From positions 372,001-436,000 of the forward strand of contig CAVXZL010000010.1 in assembly GCA_963766345.1 (NCBI GenBank): DNA of 64,000 bases. Reading direction: 5' to 3'. Both the position numbers and the translations under genes were made by a program. How positions within the stretch are numbered: the stretch's first letter is position 1; the number at the start of each line of letters is the position of its first letter. This DNA comes from DASVFB01 sp963766345. GTDB taxonomy: Bacteria; Actinomycetota; Thermoleophilia; Gaiellales; Gaiellaceae. Of this stretch, positions 7,959 through 16,670 are shown one piece after another. A model generated the notes under the pieces. The model was not told the DNA's origin. It ran no database searches and was given only the letters and a program-made list of their open reading frames with translations.

Positions 7959-8363
7959 TCAGGACTGCGTTGTCAGGAACTTGACGAGATCGTTGACCTG
8001 CGAGTCCGTCAGCTTGCCCTTGTACGGGGGCATGACCCCGTTCGGGAACCCGGGCACGACGTAGGCGCCCGGATCCTCGATCGACTGCTTGACGTACGCG
8101 GGCAACGGTCCCTTGTTCGCCTTCTTCGCGTCGGCGGGCAGGTTGTCGAGGTCCGGGCCGACCTTGCCGTTGCTGGCGGCGGGCTTGTACGTGTGACAGC
8201 TGCCGCAGCCGTTCGAAACGAAGAGCGCCTTCCCCGCCGCCGCGCCCGACGGCGCCTGCGCCACGGGTCCGACCACGGTCTCGGGAAGCGGCTGCACGAC
8301 CTCGGCTTTGCCGCAGCCCGCCAGCGCGAACGCCAGCAAGCCGATCGGAAGGAGGCGGCGCAT
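7959..8363 (-). CDS. Monohaem cytochrome c lipoprotein
   Basis: 134 aa exported lipoprotein: signal peptide with lipobox LAGC (lipidated Cys at residue 16), then a single class I cytochrome c domain with haem motif CGSCH and a distal Met in NGVMPPYKGKLTDSQVNDLVKFL. It would sit on the outer face of the membrane and pass electrons between a dehydrogenase and a terminal oxidase. It precedes the Cof/serS unit on the same strand and follows the membrane protein gene by 12 bp. PQQ-type dehydrogenases at 12.1, 14.4 and 26.0 kb are possible electron donors (inference). Confidence 0.88.
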   Translation of the reverse strand: MRRLLPIGLLAFALAGCGKAEVVQPLPETVVGPVAQAPSGAAAGKALFVSNGCGSCHTYKPAASNGKVGPDLDNLPADAKKANKGPLPAYVKQSIEDPGAYVVPGFPNGVMPPYKGKLTDSQVNDLVKFLTTQS

Positions 8364-8375
8364 CGGGGCGCGAGT

Positions 8376-9509
8376 CTATCCGACGCGCGATCGCTCGAAC
8401 GCGAGGAGTGCGATGGCGCCCAGCGCGCCCCAGAGCGCGACGTCCTGAGGCGTGTCGTTGACGATGAACGAGACAAGGAGGGCGACGAGCATCGCGTCGA
8501 CGAGCGGCGGTCGCGGTCGCGCGCGCGCTACGGCAACGAGGAGCGCAATGCCCGACGCGAACATGATGAACGCGCCGACGCTGTGCGTGGCGCCGTCGAA
8601 CGACACGCGCCACCGGTGGGCGAGGTCGCCGAAGATGCCGGCCCCGAGCGCGTGCGTGACGTGGCTCGACCCGCCCGTCGCGGCGTCGGCGGCGACGAGG
8701 GCGATCCCGAGGACGAGCACGATCGCCGCCGCGAGAACGACCCGCCGCGCCGTCAGCCTGCCGTAGGAGCGGAGTGCGAGCATCGCGTAGCCCGCCGCGT
8801 ACGTGATCAACCCACCGCCGTCGGCGCCGGCGCGGCTCCAGCCGATCGCGACGAGCGCGAGCGGAGCGGCCAGCGGTGCGCCCGCGAGCGCCGGCGCGAG
8901 CAGCATCGTCTCGACCTGATTCGTGACGCCGTAGAAGCGGTGGCCGCCGTCGGGGTGCGGCCCGATCGTGGCGAGTGCGTTCGTCACCGGCCAGTGCCAG
9001 AGCACGAGCAGCGCTCCCGCGAAGATGAGCACGAGGAGCGGAAGGAACGCCCGGCGCGAGAGGCCCAGGAAGAGCGCCAGGGCAAGTGCGCCGAAGCCGA
9101 TCGCGAGCGCCGAGCGCCACGCGAGCCCGAGCGCGATCGCAGCCGGTGCGTACAGCACTGCGGCCCGGGCGAGCGCCGGCGCGCGCGAGAAGAGCGCCGC
9201 CACTCCGAGCAGCCCGAGGATCACGCCGACCGCGACGCTGGCTCCGGCGCGCGCGTCGTGCGCGCTCTGCAGGTCTGCCTTCAACGCCCCGATACGGGCG
9301 GTCGGGCTCGGATCCGGCCGCACCGACAGCTCGCTTCGCGGAGTCTTCGCCGCGACGAGCCCCGGGATGTGCGTGTTCGGGTCGACGACGATCCCGTGGC
9401 CAGGAAGGTGCACCGGCTGCAGCCCGGGCGCCGTCAGGCCCACCGCTGCGGTTGCCGTCCCGTTAAGCGGCCAAAGGAACAGCAGCGGCAAAAGTACAAT
9501 GAGGCGCAT
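8376..9509 (-). CDS. Polytopic membrane protein of unknown function
   Basis: 377 aa. An N-terminal signal-like segment is followed by an extracytoplasmic stretch (residues ~25-75), and then about eight to nine hydrophobic helices. The first long helix group follows LKADLQSAHDARAGAS. There are no recognisable transporter motifs; HWPVTNALATIGPHPDGGHRFYGVTNQVETM sits in a loop and has two conserved-looking His residues. It is reminiscent of membrane proteins that couple to secreted processing, but I do not recognise a family. It is divergent from htpX (24 bp between starts) and upstream of the cytochrome c gene. Confidence 0.75.
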   Translation of the reverse strand: MRLIVLLPLLFLWPLNGTATAAVGLTAPGLQPVHLPGHGIVVDPNTHIPGLVAAKTPRSELSVRPDPSPTARIGALKADLQSAHDARAGASVAVGVILGLLGVAALFSRAPALARAAVLYAPAAIALGLAWRSALAIGFGALALALFLGLSRRAFLPLLVLIFAGALLVLWHWPVTNALATIGPHPDGGHRFYGVTNQVETMLLAPALAGAPLAAPLALVAIGWSRAGADGGGLITYAAGYAMLALRSYGRLTARRVVLAAAIVLVLGIALVAADAATGGSSHVTHALGAGIFGDLAHRWRVSFDGATHSVGAFIMFASGIALLVAVARARPRPPLVDAMLVALLVSFIVNDTPQDVALWGALGAIALLAFERSRVG

Positions 9510-9533
9510 ACACCCCAAGGAGAGCGATTCTCG

Positions 9534-10445
9534 ATGAAACGCAAGGCTTACGGACGCGACGCAGGGCTGACGGCACGCATGGCCCTCACCACCTTCACGC
9601 TCGGCCTCCTCTACGTCGCGTTCGCCGTTGTCCTGATCTACTTCCTCAACGTCGGCGTCGTCCCGATGATTTTGCTGGTCGTCGGCCTCGCTGTCTTCCA
9701 GTACTACACGTCCGACAAGCTCGCGCTCCGCGCGGCCGGCGCGAAGGTGATCCAGCGTGAAGACGCGCCGCAGCTGTTCGACACGGTGGAGCGTCTCGTG
9801 GCGATGGCCGAGCTGCCGATGCCGCGCGTCGCGATCGTCGACACCGACGTGCCGAACGCGTTCGCGACGGGACGTGATCCAAAGCACGCCGCCGTCGCCG
9901 TGACGACGGGCCTGACGCGTCGGCTCGAGCAGCCGGAGATCGAGGCTGTGCTCGCGCACGAGTTGACGCACATCAAGAACCGCGACGTTCGCACGATGAC
10001 GCTCGCGAGCTTCTTCGCGATGCTCGCCGCGCTGATCACGCGCTTCGCGTTCTACGGCAGCCTCTTCGGCGGCGGCCGCGACCGCGACAACAACGGCCCG
10101 CCGATCTGGCTGATCCTGCTGCTCGTCTCCTGGGTCACCTACGCCCTGAGCTGGGTCTTGATCCAGATGATCTCGCGCTACCGCGAGTATGCGGCCGACC
10201 GCGGCTCGGCGATGATCACGGGCGCGCCGGAGTACCTGATGAGTGCGCTGCAGAAGATCGCGAGCGACATGTACCGGATCCCGCAGCGCGACCTGCGCGA
10301 GGTGCAGGGGATGAACGCGTTCTTCATCATCCCGACGAACGTGAAGAAGTCGGCGTCGGAGCTGTTCATGTCGCACCCGCCGCTCGAGAAGCGGCTCGCG
10401 GCGCTCGCCGAGATCGCGCGCGAGATGGGGCGCCCGGTCTCCTAG
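9534..10445 (+). CDS. htpX: Membrane zinc metalloprotease HtpX
   Basis: 303 aa M48 peptidase that degrades misfolded membrane proteins. Two N-terminal transmembrane helices (residues ~15-60) precede the catalytic HELTH motif (zinc ligands and Glu) with AVLAHELTHIKNRD; the third ligand Glu is in YREYAADRGSAMITG. Two further hydrophobic segments lie between them (ASFFAMLAALITRFAFYG and ILLLVSWVTYALSWVLIQM). The ribosome site AAGGAGA is at 9517-9523. It is 3 bp upstream of pspAB and near pspA, a combination used in envelope stress by Actinomycetota and some archaea. Confidence 0.95.
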   Translation: MKRKAYGRDAGLTARMALTTFTLGLLYVAFAVVLIYFLNVGVVPMILLVVGLAVFQYYTSDKLALRAAGAKVIQREDAPQLFDTVERLVAMAELPMPRVAIVDTDVPNAFATGRDPKHAAVAVTTGLTRRLEQPEIEAVLAHELTHIKNRDVRTMTLASFFAMLAALITRFAFYGSLFGGGRDRDNNGPPIWLILLLVSWVTYALSWVLIQMISRYREYAADRGSAMITGAPEYLMSALQKIASDMYRIPQRDLREVQGMNAFFIIPTNVKKSASELFMSHPPLEKRLAALAEIAREMGRPVS

Positions 10446-10448
10446 CGA

Positions 10449-11009
10449 ATGGCGCTGTTCGGGCGACGGAAGCGCGCGGCCTCCGTCGCCCGGGACCGCT
10501 TGTTCGCGCTCTCGATCGCGCGGGTCACGCTCGAGGTCGAGCTCGGGCTGAAGACGGCCGGTGTCGCGGCCGTCGTGTTCAAGCCGATGTCGGCAGGTGA
10601 GTTCGTCCGGGCGGAGAGCGACCTCGCGCAGCTGCTCGACAGCGTCGCGGCGGAGTCCGGCTCGAAGATCGAGCGCAAGACGGACTCGTTCGGCTTCGAC
10701 TGGCTGATCGTCCGCGACGAGGATCTCGAGGACCTCGTAACGGCGGCGAACCTCGTCGCGTCCGAGCTGTCGAACGCGGGCTTCGGGCCGCAGCTCCTCG
10801 CTGCGCCGTTTCGCTTCGCCGGCGGCAAGAACCCGGTCTACTTCGTCTACGGGTTCAAGACGGCGTCGTTCTGGCCGTTCGTCCCGACGGGCGACGGCCA
10901 GAGCCGGGACAACGCCGAGGAGCTCGAGCTCAAGGCGAAGCTCGAGAAGGAGCTGCCGATCGAGCCCGACCTGACGAAGTGGCTGGCGTTGTACGACGCG
11001 CCTATTTAG
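10449..11009 (+). CDS. PspA-associated protein PspAB
   Basis: 186 aa soluble protein resembling PspAB: N-terminal MALFGRRKRAA, a strand-helix core with LKTAGVAAVVFKPMSAGEF, DSFGFDWLIVRDEDLEDLVTAANLVASEL, and NPVYFVYGFKTASFWPFVPTG. It has no catalytic motif I can identify. It starts 3 bp after htpX, and pspA lies convergent 260 bp away, which is the expected context for this family and the main reason for the name. The proposed role is regulation or support of the PspA envelope-stress system; the biochemical activity is unknown. Confidence 0.75.
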   Translation: MALFGRRKRAASVARDRLFALSIARVTLEVELGLKTAGVAAVVFKPMSAGEFVRAESDLAQLLDSVAAESGSKIERKTDSFGFDWLIVRDEDLEDLVTAANLVASELSNAGFGPQLLAAPFRFAGGKNPVYFVYGFKTASFWPFVPTGDGQSRDNAEELELKAKLEKELPIEPDLTKWLALYDAPI

Positions 11010-11086
11010 TCGGCGGATGGGGGCGGTGCTTCGGGCGCCGGTGTGAAGGGAGCTGCGGCGCTTGATCCCGCCTCGTCGGGGACGGA

Positions 11087-11113
11087 CATGGCTGGGGTCA
11101 GACCCCGGCCATG
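11087..11113. repeat. Palindromic repeat, copy 1 (GGGGTC-A-GACCCC core)
   Basis: An inverted repeat in the pspAB-pspA spacer: CATGGCTGGGGTC, a central A, and GACCCCGGCCATG. The arms differ at one position; the 13-nt core at 11094-11106 is perfect. The same core recurs at 11232-11258, and a related perfect palindrome with a central A occurs inside nadB. The 260-bp spacer otherwise contains no supported gene. Confidence 0.75.
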
Positions 11114-11231
11114 GGCGGAACGGACGATGTGGACGGATTCCCGGCTCTGTATGGGCTGCGGGCGCGAGCCGGCACGGTTCGATGTGGACGAATCGTCACG
11201 GACTCGGCACGTTCGCAGCGTCTACTCGAGC

Positions 11232-11258
11232 CATGTCCGGGGTCAGACCCCGGACATG
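11232..11258. repeat. Palindromic repeat, copy 2
   Basis: A perfect 27-nt palindrome: CATGTCCGGGGTC, central A, GACCCCGGACATG. It lies 12 bp beyond the pspA stop codon and may also act as a hairpin for both convergent transcripts, though no U-run follows. The interval between the two copies contains two near-repeats of GATGTGGACGRATTC/GT (11126 and 11180 regions). Confidence 0.75.
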
Positions 11259-11269
11259 TCCGTACCTGC

Positions 11270-12061
11270 CTAGGCCTGTTTGCCCTCGGCCGTCTCGTCC
11301 GCGGGCACCGCGTGGATCTCCGAGACGTTGTCCGCGCCCTCGAGCTGTTTCTGCTCGGCGCCCGAGCCGACCTCCTGCTTCAGCTGCGCGAGCTCGGAAT
11401 CCACCTGTGACTGCGACGCCATCTGCGCGAGCTCGCGGTCGAGCTGCGTGCGGTCGGAGGTGAAGTCCTCGAGCGTCCCGGACTCGATCAGCTCGTCCGT
11501 CGCCGCCGCGCGCGCCTGCATCTCCTCGGTCTTCGCCTTCGCGCGCTCAATCGCCGCGCCGGCGTCCGACATCTTGCCGCCGAGCCCCGTTGCGGCCTCG
11601 TTGATGCGCACCTGAGCCTCCGCCGCCGAGTACTGCGCCTTCATCACTTCCTTCTGCGAGCGGAACGACTCGATCCGCGCGGAGAGCTCCTTCTCGTTCT
11701 GCACGAGGCGCTCTTGCTGGTCCTCGAGCTGCTGCACCTGGCCGTCGAGCCCCTGCAGCTGCTGCTGGACGCCCGACTTGCGCTCGAGCGCCTGGCGGGC
11801 GAGATCCTCACGTCCGCCGGCGAGCGCCGCGCGCGCTTGCGTCTCCAGCTTGACGACCGACTGCTCGAGCGTCGCCTGCTGCATCTGCAACCGCTTCTTG
11901 GCCGTCACGACGTCCGCGATCCCGCGCTTGACGTTCTGAAGGAGCGACAGCTGCTGCTCGTAGGAGTAGTCGAGCGTCTGGGTCGGGTCTTCCGCCTTGT
12001 CGAGCGCACTCGACACTTTGGCCCCGAAAATCATCTTGAATCGCTGCCACAAGCTCGCCAT
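11270..12061 (-). CDS. pspA: PspA/IM30 (ESCRT-III-like) membrane stress protein
   Basis: 263 aa. The N-terminal amphipathic helix (MASLWQRFKMIFGAKVSSALDKAEDP) matches the PspA/Vipp1 membrane-binding helix, and the following ~200 residues are long charged coiled coils (DYSYEQQLSLLQNVKRGIADVVTAKKRL...). The C-terminal ~30 residues are disordered and acidic. PspA assembles on stressed membranes and stabilises them. It converges with the htpX-pspAB pair. The sequence upstream of its ATG contains AGGAGGA as ribosome site. Confidence 0.92.
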   Translation of the reverse strand: MASLWQRFKMIFGAKVSSALDKAEDPTQTLDYSYEQQLSLLQNVKRGIADVVTAKKRLQMQQATLEQSVVKLETQARAALAGGREDLARQALERKSGVQQQLQGLDGQVQQLEDQQERLVQNEKELSARIESFRSQKEVMKAQYSAAEAQVRINEAATGLGGKMSDAGAAIERAKAKTEEMQARAAATDELIESGTLEDFTSDRTQLDRELAQMASQSQVDSELAQLKQEVGSGAEQKQLEGADNVSEIHAVPADETAEGKQA

Positions 12062-12139
12062 CGGTCCTCCTCGCGCCGGTGATTGCCAAGTAGCCTAGAC
12101 CGTCGTGCTCGTCGCCCGCAGCATGGATCGCGGCTGCTC

Positions 12140-13960
12140 GTGAAGCGCGCGCTTCTCGTTCTCGCCGCCCTCGTCTACGCGTCGGCCGCCGCGGCAACGC
12201 CGAACGGCACGGGCGGCGCCGGCGTGACGATCACGCCCGCGCCCGCGTTCGCACCGCTCGATCTCGCGTCGCCGGCAGGCGCCGACTGGGCGACGAACGG
12301 CGGCGACTACGGTCAGACGCGCTACTCGTCGCTCAAGGAGGTCACGAAGAAGAACGTGCGTCGCCTGAGGCCGGCGTGGCACGTCCGCTTCGGCGGCTCC
12401 GGCGTCGGCTCCAAATACAAAGGTGAGGGGACGCCGCTTGTCTACAAGGGCGTGATGTACACGGTGACCGGCGCCAACGACGTCTTCGCGATCGACGCGA
12501 CGGACGGGACGATCCTCTGGAGGTACGACGCGCACCTTCCGCCGACGATCACCACCGTGTGCTGCGGGTGGGCGAACCGGGGCCTCGCGCTCGGCGACGG
12601 TCGCGTGTACCTCGCCCGGATGGATGCGACGCTCGTCGCGCTCTCGCAGCAGGACGGCCACGTTCTCTGGAGCGCGTCGAACGGCAATCCGCAGGACGGC
12701 TACACGATGACGATGGCGCCGCTCTACTACAACGGCCTCGTGATCGTCGGCATCTCCGGCGGCGAGTTCGGGGCGCGCGGCTCCGTCACCGCCTACGACG
12801 CGCGCGACGGACATCTCGTCTGGCGGTTCAACACGGTGCCCGCGCCGGGGCAGCTCGGCTCCAACACGTGGCCCGCGAACAACGAGTGGCAGACCGGCGG
12901 CGCGACCGTCTGGGACACGCCGAGCGTCGACCCGAAGCTCGGGCTCCTCTACTTCACGACCGGGAACGCGTATCCGTGGTCGACGCGCGGCGCAGGCGAC
13001 GATCTCTTCACGTCCTCGTTCGTTGCGCTCGACGCCGCGACAGGCGCGTACCGGTGGCACTACCAGGTCGTGCATCACGACATCTGGGACTACGACTGCG
13101 CGTCGAACACGGTGCTGTTCGCCACCCGCATCCGCGGCCTCGTGCGCAGGGTCGTCGCCGAGCCGTGCAAGACGGGCTGGGTCTACGAGCTCAACCGGCG
13201 CACGGGTCGCCCCACGCTCGAGATCGAGGAGAAGCCGGTCCCGCAGAACGAGTTCCAGCACACGTCGGCGACTCAGCCGATCCCGTCCGGCGACAGCTTC
13301 ACGACGCAATGCGCGCGCCGGAGCTCGTTCCCGTCGATCGCGTCCGACGGCCGTCCGTTCAAGTTGGGCTGCATCTTCACCCCGTTCGACGAGCGCGCGT
13401 TCACGGCGGTCGCGCCGGGCGCCGCGGGGGCGAACAGCTGGAGCCCTGCCTCGTACAGTCCGCAGACCGCGAACCTGTACGTCTGCTCGCGCGACACGCA
13501 GTCGGCGTACAAGGCGATCCCCGTCGCGTCGGGGACGTACTCGGGCGGCAGGGCGTTCGTCGGCGTGTCGCTGTCGGTTCCATTCGTGCGCGAGATCACG
13601 CCCGGCGCGTTCACCGCCGTCGACATGCGGACGAACCGCATCGCCTGGCAGCGCCGCTTCACGAAGACGACGCACGGCCAGCTGGACGCGTCGTGCATGA
13701 GCGGATCGCTCGCGACCGCGGGCGGGCTCGTCTTCCTCGGCCTGCCGCAGGGCTACTACCACGGGCTCGCCGCGTACGACGCGTCGACGGGCAAGCGGCT
13801 GTGGCGCTGGAACACGGTCGCAGGCATCGAGGCGCCGCCCGTGAGCTACAGCGTCGGCGGGAAGCAATACGTCGCGGTGTTCGCCGGCGGCCGCGTCGGG
13901 CACGGACAGCCCGTCGTCAACGGCGACGAGGTCTACGCATTCACGCTCGACGGCAGGTAG
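12140..13960 (+). CDS. PQQ-dependent alcohol dehydrogenase-like protein with lanthanide-type signature
   Basis: 606 aa secreted eight-bladed propeller. GTG at 12140 begins a signal peptide (VKRALLVLAALVYASAAAA). The N-terminal GDYGQTRYSSLKEVTKKNV matches quinoprotein dehydrogenases. Active-site features visible by alignment with methanol dehydrogenase are vicinal Cys141-Cys142 (VCCGWANRGLAL), metal ligands Glu209 (SGGEFGARG) and Asn276 (TTGNAYPW), catalytic Asp317 (HHDIWDYD) and an extra Asp319 two residues on, the position associated with lanthanide binding. Oxidation of an alcohol or aldehyde with electrons passed to a cytochrome or copper protein is the likely role. No pqq biosynthesis genes are in the window. 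Confidence 0.85.
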   Translation: MKRALLVLAALVYASAAAATPNGTGGAGVTITPAPAFAPLDLASPAGADWATNGGDYGQTRYSSLKEVTKKNVRRLRPAWHVRFGGSGVGSKYKGEGTPLVYKGVMYTVTGANDVFAIDATDGTILWRYDAHLPPTITTVCCGWANRGLALGDGRVYLARMDATLVALSQQDGHVLWSASNGNPQDGYTMTMAPLYYNGLVIVGISGGEFGARGSVTAYDARDGHLVWRFNTVPAPGQLGSNTWPANNEWQTGGATVWDTPSVDPKLGLLYFTTGNAYPWSTRGAGDDLFTSSFVALDAATGAYRWHYQVVHHDIWDYDCASNTVLFATRIRGLVRRVVAEPCKTGWVYELNRRTGRPTLEIEEKPVPQNEFQHTSATQPIPSGDSFTTQCARRSSFPSIASDGRPFKLGCIFTPFDERAFTAVAPGAAGANSWSPASYSPQTANLYVCSRDTQSAYKAIPVASGTYSGGRAFVGVSLSVPFVREITPGAFTAVDMRTNRIAWQRRFTKTTHGQLDASCMSGSLATAGGLVFLGLPQGYYHGLAAYDASTGKRLWRWNTVAGIEAPPVSYSVGGKQYVAVFAGGRVGHGQPVVNGDEVYAFTLDGR

Positions 13961-14374
13961 CTAAAGGATCTTGAAGACGCCGCGCATGCCGGGCTTCTTC
14001 AGATCGGCCTTGACGATGCTGCGGTACGGCAGATCGCCGCGGTAGTCGAGGAAGAGCAGGTACACCTTCTCTTGTTTCGGCTTGAGCGTCGTCGAGAAGC
14101 CGACCTGAGCGCCGATGCCCCGCTTCGTCGTGGTGCCGAGTGTGAAGTTGTGCGTCTTCGTCCCTGCGTTTCGGATCGTGAAACGCACCTCGTCGCCGCG
14201 ATGGCCGCTCTTCCGGTCGAGTGAGATGCGCGAGTCCGTCACGGTCACGTGCACTGGGAGAAAGACGTCGGGGACCGTCGTGTTCGGGCGTGCGGCGCCC
14301 CGCGTCGTCCCCAGCGCCCCCGGCGCGACGAGTGCTGCTGCGAGCACGGCCACGCCGAAGACCCACAACCGCAT
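13961..14374 (-). CDS. Secreted cupredoxin-like protein lacking a complete type 1 site
   Basis: 137 aa. ATG at 14374 starts a signal peptide (LWVFGVAVLAAALVAPGALG); a GTG 21 bp upstream would place GGGGAGG inside the gene, so I favour the ATG. The mature part has a cupredoxin-like beta fold: SLDRKSGHRGDEVRFTIRNAGTKTHNFTLG, then FLDYRGDLPYRSIVKADLKKPGMRGVFKI. One His (KTHNF) and a C-terminal Met are in place, but the expected Cys and second His of a type 1 copper centre are missing, so copper binding is doubtful. It is convergent with the PQQ enzyme (stop codons abut) and divergent from the PQQ-repeat lipoprotein. Confidence 0.7.
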   Translation of the reverse strand: MRLWVFGVAVLAAALVAPGALGTTRGAARPNTTVPDVFLPVHVTVTDSRISLDRKSGHRGDEVRFTIRNAGTKTHNFTLGTTTKRGIGAQVGFSTTLKPKQEKVYLLFLDYRGDLPYRSIVKADLKKPGMRGVFKIL

Positions 14375-14422
14375 CGATGCCCGCTGCCTCCCCACGATCG
14401 CTGGTTAGGGTAGCAACGACCC

Positions 14423-15877
14423 GTGTTCTCGAATCGCGCGCGGATCGTCAAAGTCGCAGCGGCCGTAGGCGTGTTTCTCGCAGCCGGATGCGGCGGCGGG
14501 CGAGGCGGTGGGGACTGGCCGCTGCCGAACGCGGATCTCGCCGGTACGCGTGCAGCGGTCGGCTCGAAGATCGACGCGGACAACGTCTCGAGTATGCGCG
14601 TGCGCTGGCGGTTTCCGTTCCGCGCACGGCGCAGCTATTCGGGCATCTTCGCGTCGACGCCGATCGTCTCCGGCGAGACCGTGTACGTCCAGGATCTGCG
14701 CAGCAACGTCTTCGCGCTCGACCGCGCGACAGGGAGGCTGCGCTGGGAGCGCCGCTACGGGTTCCGCAACGACGGCCCGAACGGGCTTGCGCTCGGTGAC
14801 GGTCGCGTCTACGGCGAGACGGACTCGGAGGCGTTCGCTCTCGACGTGAAGACCGGACGCGAGTTGTGGCGCCGGCATCTCACGAGCGCGACGGAGCAGT
14901 TCGTCGACGTCGCGCCGGTCTTCTGGGACGGTCTCGTCTTGATCGGCACGGTCGGCTACCCGCCGGGCGGCCGCGGCGCCGCCTATGCGCTCGACGCGAA
15001 GACGGGCGACGTGCGCTGGAAGTTCGACACGATCAAGGAGCCGTGGGCCCGGCCGCTGAAGGCGGGCGGCGGCGGCGTCTGGTACCCCGTCTCGGTCGAC
15101 GGCGACGGGCGCCTGTACCTCGGCACGGCGAACCCAGGGCCCTGGGGAGGGTCGCCGGGGCTGCCGAACGGCGGCGCGTTCCCCGGCCGCGCGCTCTTCA
15201 CCGACTCGCTCGTCGTGCTCGACGGGCGCAGCGGCCGGCTGCTCTGGCACGACCAGGTGACGCCGCACGACGTGCGCGACTACGACTTCCAGGCGACGCC
15301 GGTCCTCGCGGGCGACCGCGTCGTCGGCGCCGGAAAGAGCGGCCGCGTGATCGCGTGGGAGCGCAAGAGCAGGCGACGGCTCTGGACGGCGAGCGTCGGG
15401 CTGCATCGCAACGACGTCGGTCCGCTCCCGAAGCGGATGGTGTCGGTGTGCCCGGGGCTGCTCGGCGGCGTCGAGACGCCGATGGCGTTCGCGGACGATC
15501 GCATCTTCGTCCCCGTCGTCGACCTCTGCGTGCCGGAGAGCGCGGTCACGACGACGACGCTCGACAAGGTCGATCCCGGCCAGGGGAAGGGCTCGCTCGT
15601 AGCGCTCGACGCCGCGACGGGAAGGCGGCTCTGGGCGAGACGCTTCCCGTCCGCGAACTTCGGCTGCGCCACGGTCGCGAACGACGTCGTGTTCACGTCG
15701 ACGTACGACGGCACGCTGTACGGCCTCGCGGTCGACGACGGTCGCATCCTGTGGCGCGCGAAGCTGCGTGCGGGCGCGAACTCGTGCCCGGCCGTCGCGG
15801 GCGACGAGCTGCTCGTCGGCGCCGGAGTCCCGCGCCGCGGCTCGGTCGAGGAGCTCGTCGCGTTCGCGCCACGGTGA
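14423..15877 (+). CDS. PQQ-repeat beta-propeller lipoprotein
   Basis: 484 aa. Signal peptide with lipobox LAAGC (residues ~19-23) and a GGGRGGG spacer. The rest is a propeller with repeated VFALDRATGRLRWER-type tryptophan-docking blades. Alignment with the 12.1-kb enzyme places Asp286 and Asp288 in PHDVRDYD, but the Trp of WDYD is Arg, the vicinal Cys pair is absent and the Glu ligand is replaced by GYPPGGRG. It may therefore be a weak or inactive dehydrogenase or a scaffold. A TAGGGT hexamer lies 11 nt before the GTG start, compatible with a very short leader. Confidence 0.78.
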   Translation: MFSNRARIVKVAAAVGVFLAAGCGGGRGGGDWPLPNADLAGTRAAVGSKIDADNVSSMRVRWRFPFRARRSYSGIFASTPIVSGETVYVQDLRSNVFALDRATGRLRWERRYGFRNDGPNGLALGDGRVYGETDSEAFALDVKTGRELWRRHLTSATEQFVDVAPVFWDGLVLIGTVGYPPGGRGAAYALDAKTGDVRWKFDTIKEPWARPLKAGGGGVWYPVSVDGDGRLYLGTANPGPWGGSPGLPNGGAFPGRALFTDSLVVLDGRSGRLLWHDQVTPHDVRDYDFQATPVLAGDRVVGAGKSGRVIAWERKSRRRLWTASVGLHRNDVGPLPKRMVSVCPGLLGGVETPMAFADDRIFVPVVDLCVPESAVTTTTLDKVDPGQGKGSLVALDAATGRRLWARRFPSANFGCATVANDVVFTSTYDGTLYGLAVDDGRILWRAKLRAGANSCPAVAGDELLVGAGVPRRGSVEELVAFAPR

Positions 15878-16004
15878 TCGGGCTAAGACTTCTTTAAGAG
15901 CTGTCCGTGAGCGCCGAATTCTCAGACGGCTCACAGAAACGGGTGGCACGGTGGCGCCGTGAGCCTGAACGGAAACGGCACAGCGCCTCGAACAGCGCAT
16001 CCTC

Positions 16005-16670
16005 GTGGTCGACGACGAGCGATCCATCGTCGACGCTGTCGCGACGGCTCTGCGCTACGAGGGGTACCACGTCGACGAGGCGCACACGGGCCGCGACGCG
16101 CTGACGTCCGTCGCCGAGTCGGAGCCCGACCTCGTCGTCCTGGACTGGATGCTGCCCGACATCGAAGGCATCGAGGTCGGACGCCGGCTGCGCGAGAACG
16201 GCTTCAAGACGGCGGTGCTCTTCCTCACTGCGAAGGACGGGACCGAGAACAAGGTCGAAGCACTTCGCGCAGGCGGCGACGACTACGTCACGAAGCCGTT
16301 CAGCCTCGCCGAGATCGTGGCGCGCATCCAGGCGATCCTGAGGCGCACGGCAGGCGTGCTGCCCGGAGACGTGCTGCGCTTCGCCGATCTCGTCCTCGAC
16401 GAGCGGCGCCACGAGGTCTTCCGCGGCGAGACGCCGGTCGCGCTCACGGCGACGGAGTTCTCGTTGCTGCGCTACTTCATGCTCAACCCGCGCCGCGTGC
16501 TGTCGAAGGGCCAGATCCTGCAGAACGTGTGGCGTTACGACTTCGGCGGCAACTCGAACGTCGTCGAGACGTACGTGAGCTACCTGCGCAAGAAGCTCGA
16601 CGCCGCCGGGCCGCCGCTGATCAAGACCGTGCGCCAGGCGGGCTACATGCTCGAGTCGCGCGAACGCTAG
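16005..16670 (+). CDS. OmpR/PhoB-family response regulator (5' end unclear)
   Basis: 221 aa as called. The receiver has the acidic pair in VVDDERS, phospho-acceptor Asp in LVVLDWMLPD, Thr in FLTAKD and Lys in YVTKPF; the winged-helix DNA-binding domain is ALTATEFSLLRYFMLNPRRVLSKGQILQNVW...ETYVSYLRKKL...TVRQAGYML. The GTG at 16005 cuts the first beta strand (QRILVVDDE is in frame upstream but has no start codon before a stop at 15966). A GTG with sensible context at 15959 is out of frame by one base, so the true start may be lost to an indel. Cotranscribed with the histidine kinase (TAGTG overlap). Confidence 0.85.
   Translation: MVDDERSIVDAVATALRYEGYHVDEAHTGRDALTSVAESEPDLVVLDWMLPDIEGIEVGRRLRENGFKTAVLFLTAKDGTENKVEALRAGGDDYVTKPFSLAEIVARIQAILRRTAGVLPGDVLRFADLVLDERRHEVFRGETPVALTATEFSLLRYFMLNPRRVLSKGQILQNVWRYDFGGNSNVVETYVSYLRKKLDAAGPPLIKTVRQAGYMLESRER

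Noticed and set aside
13961..14374. Blue copper protein
   Set aside because: The Cys and second His of a type 1 site are absent, so only the fold is supported.
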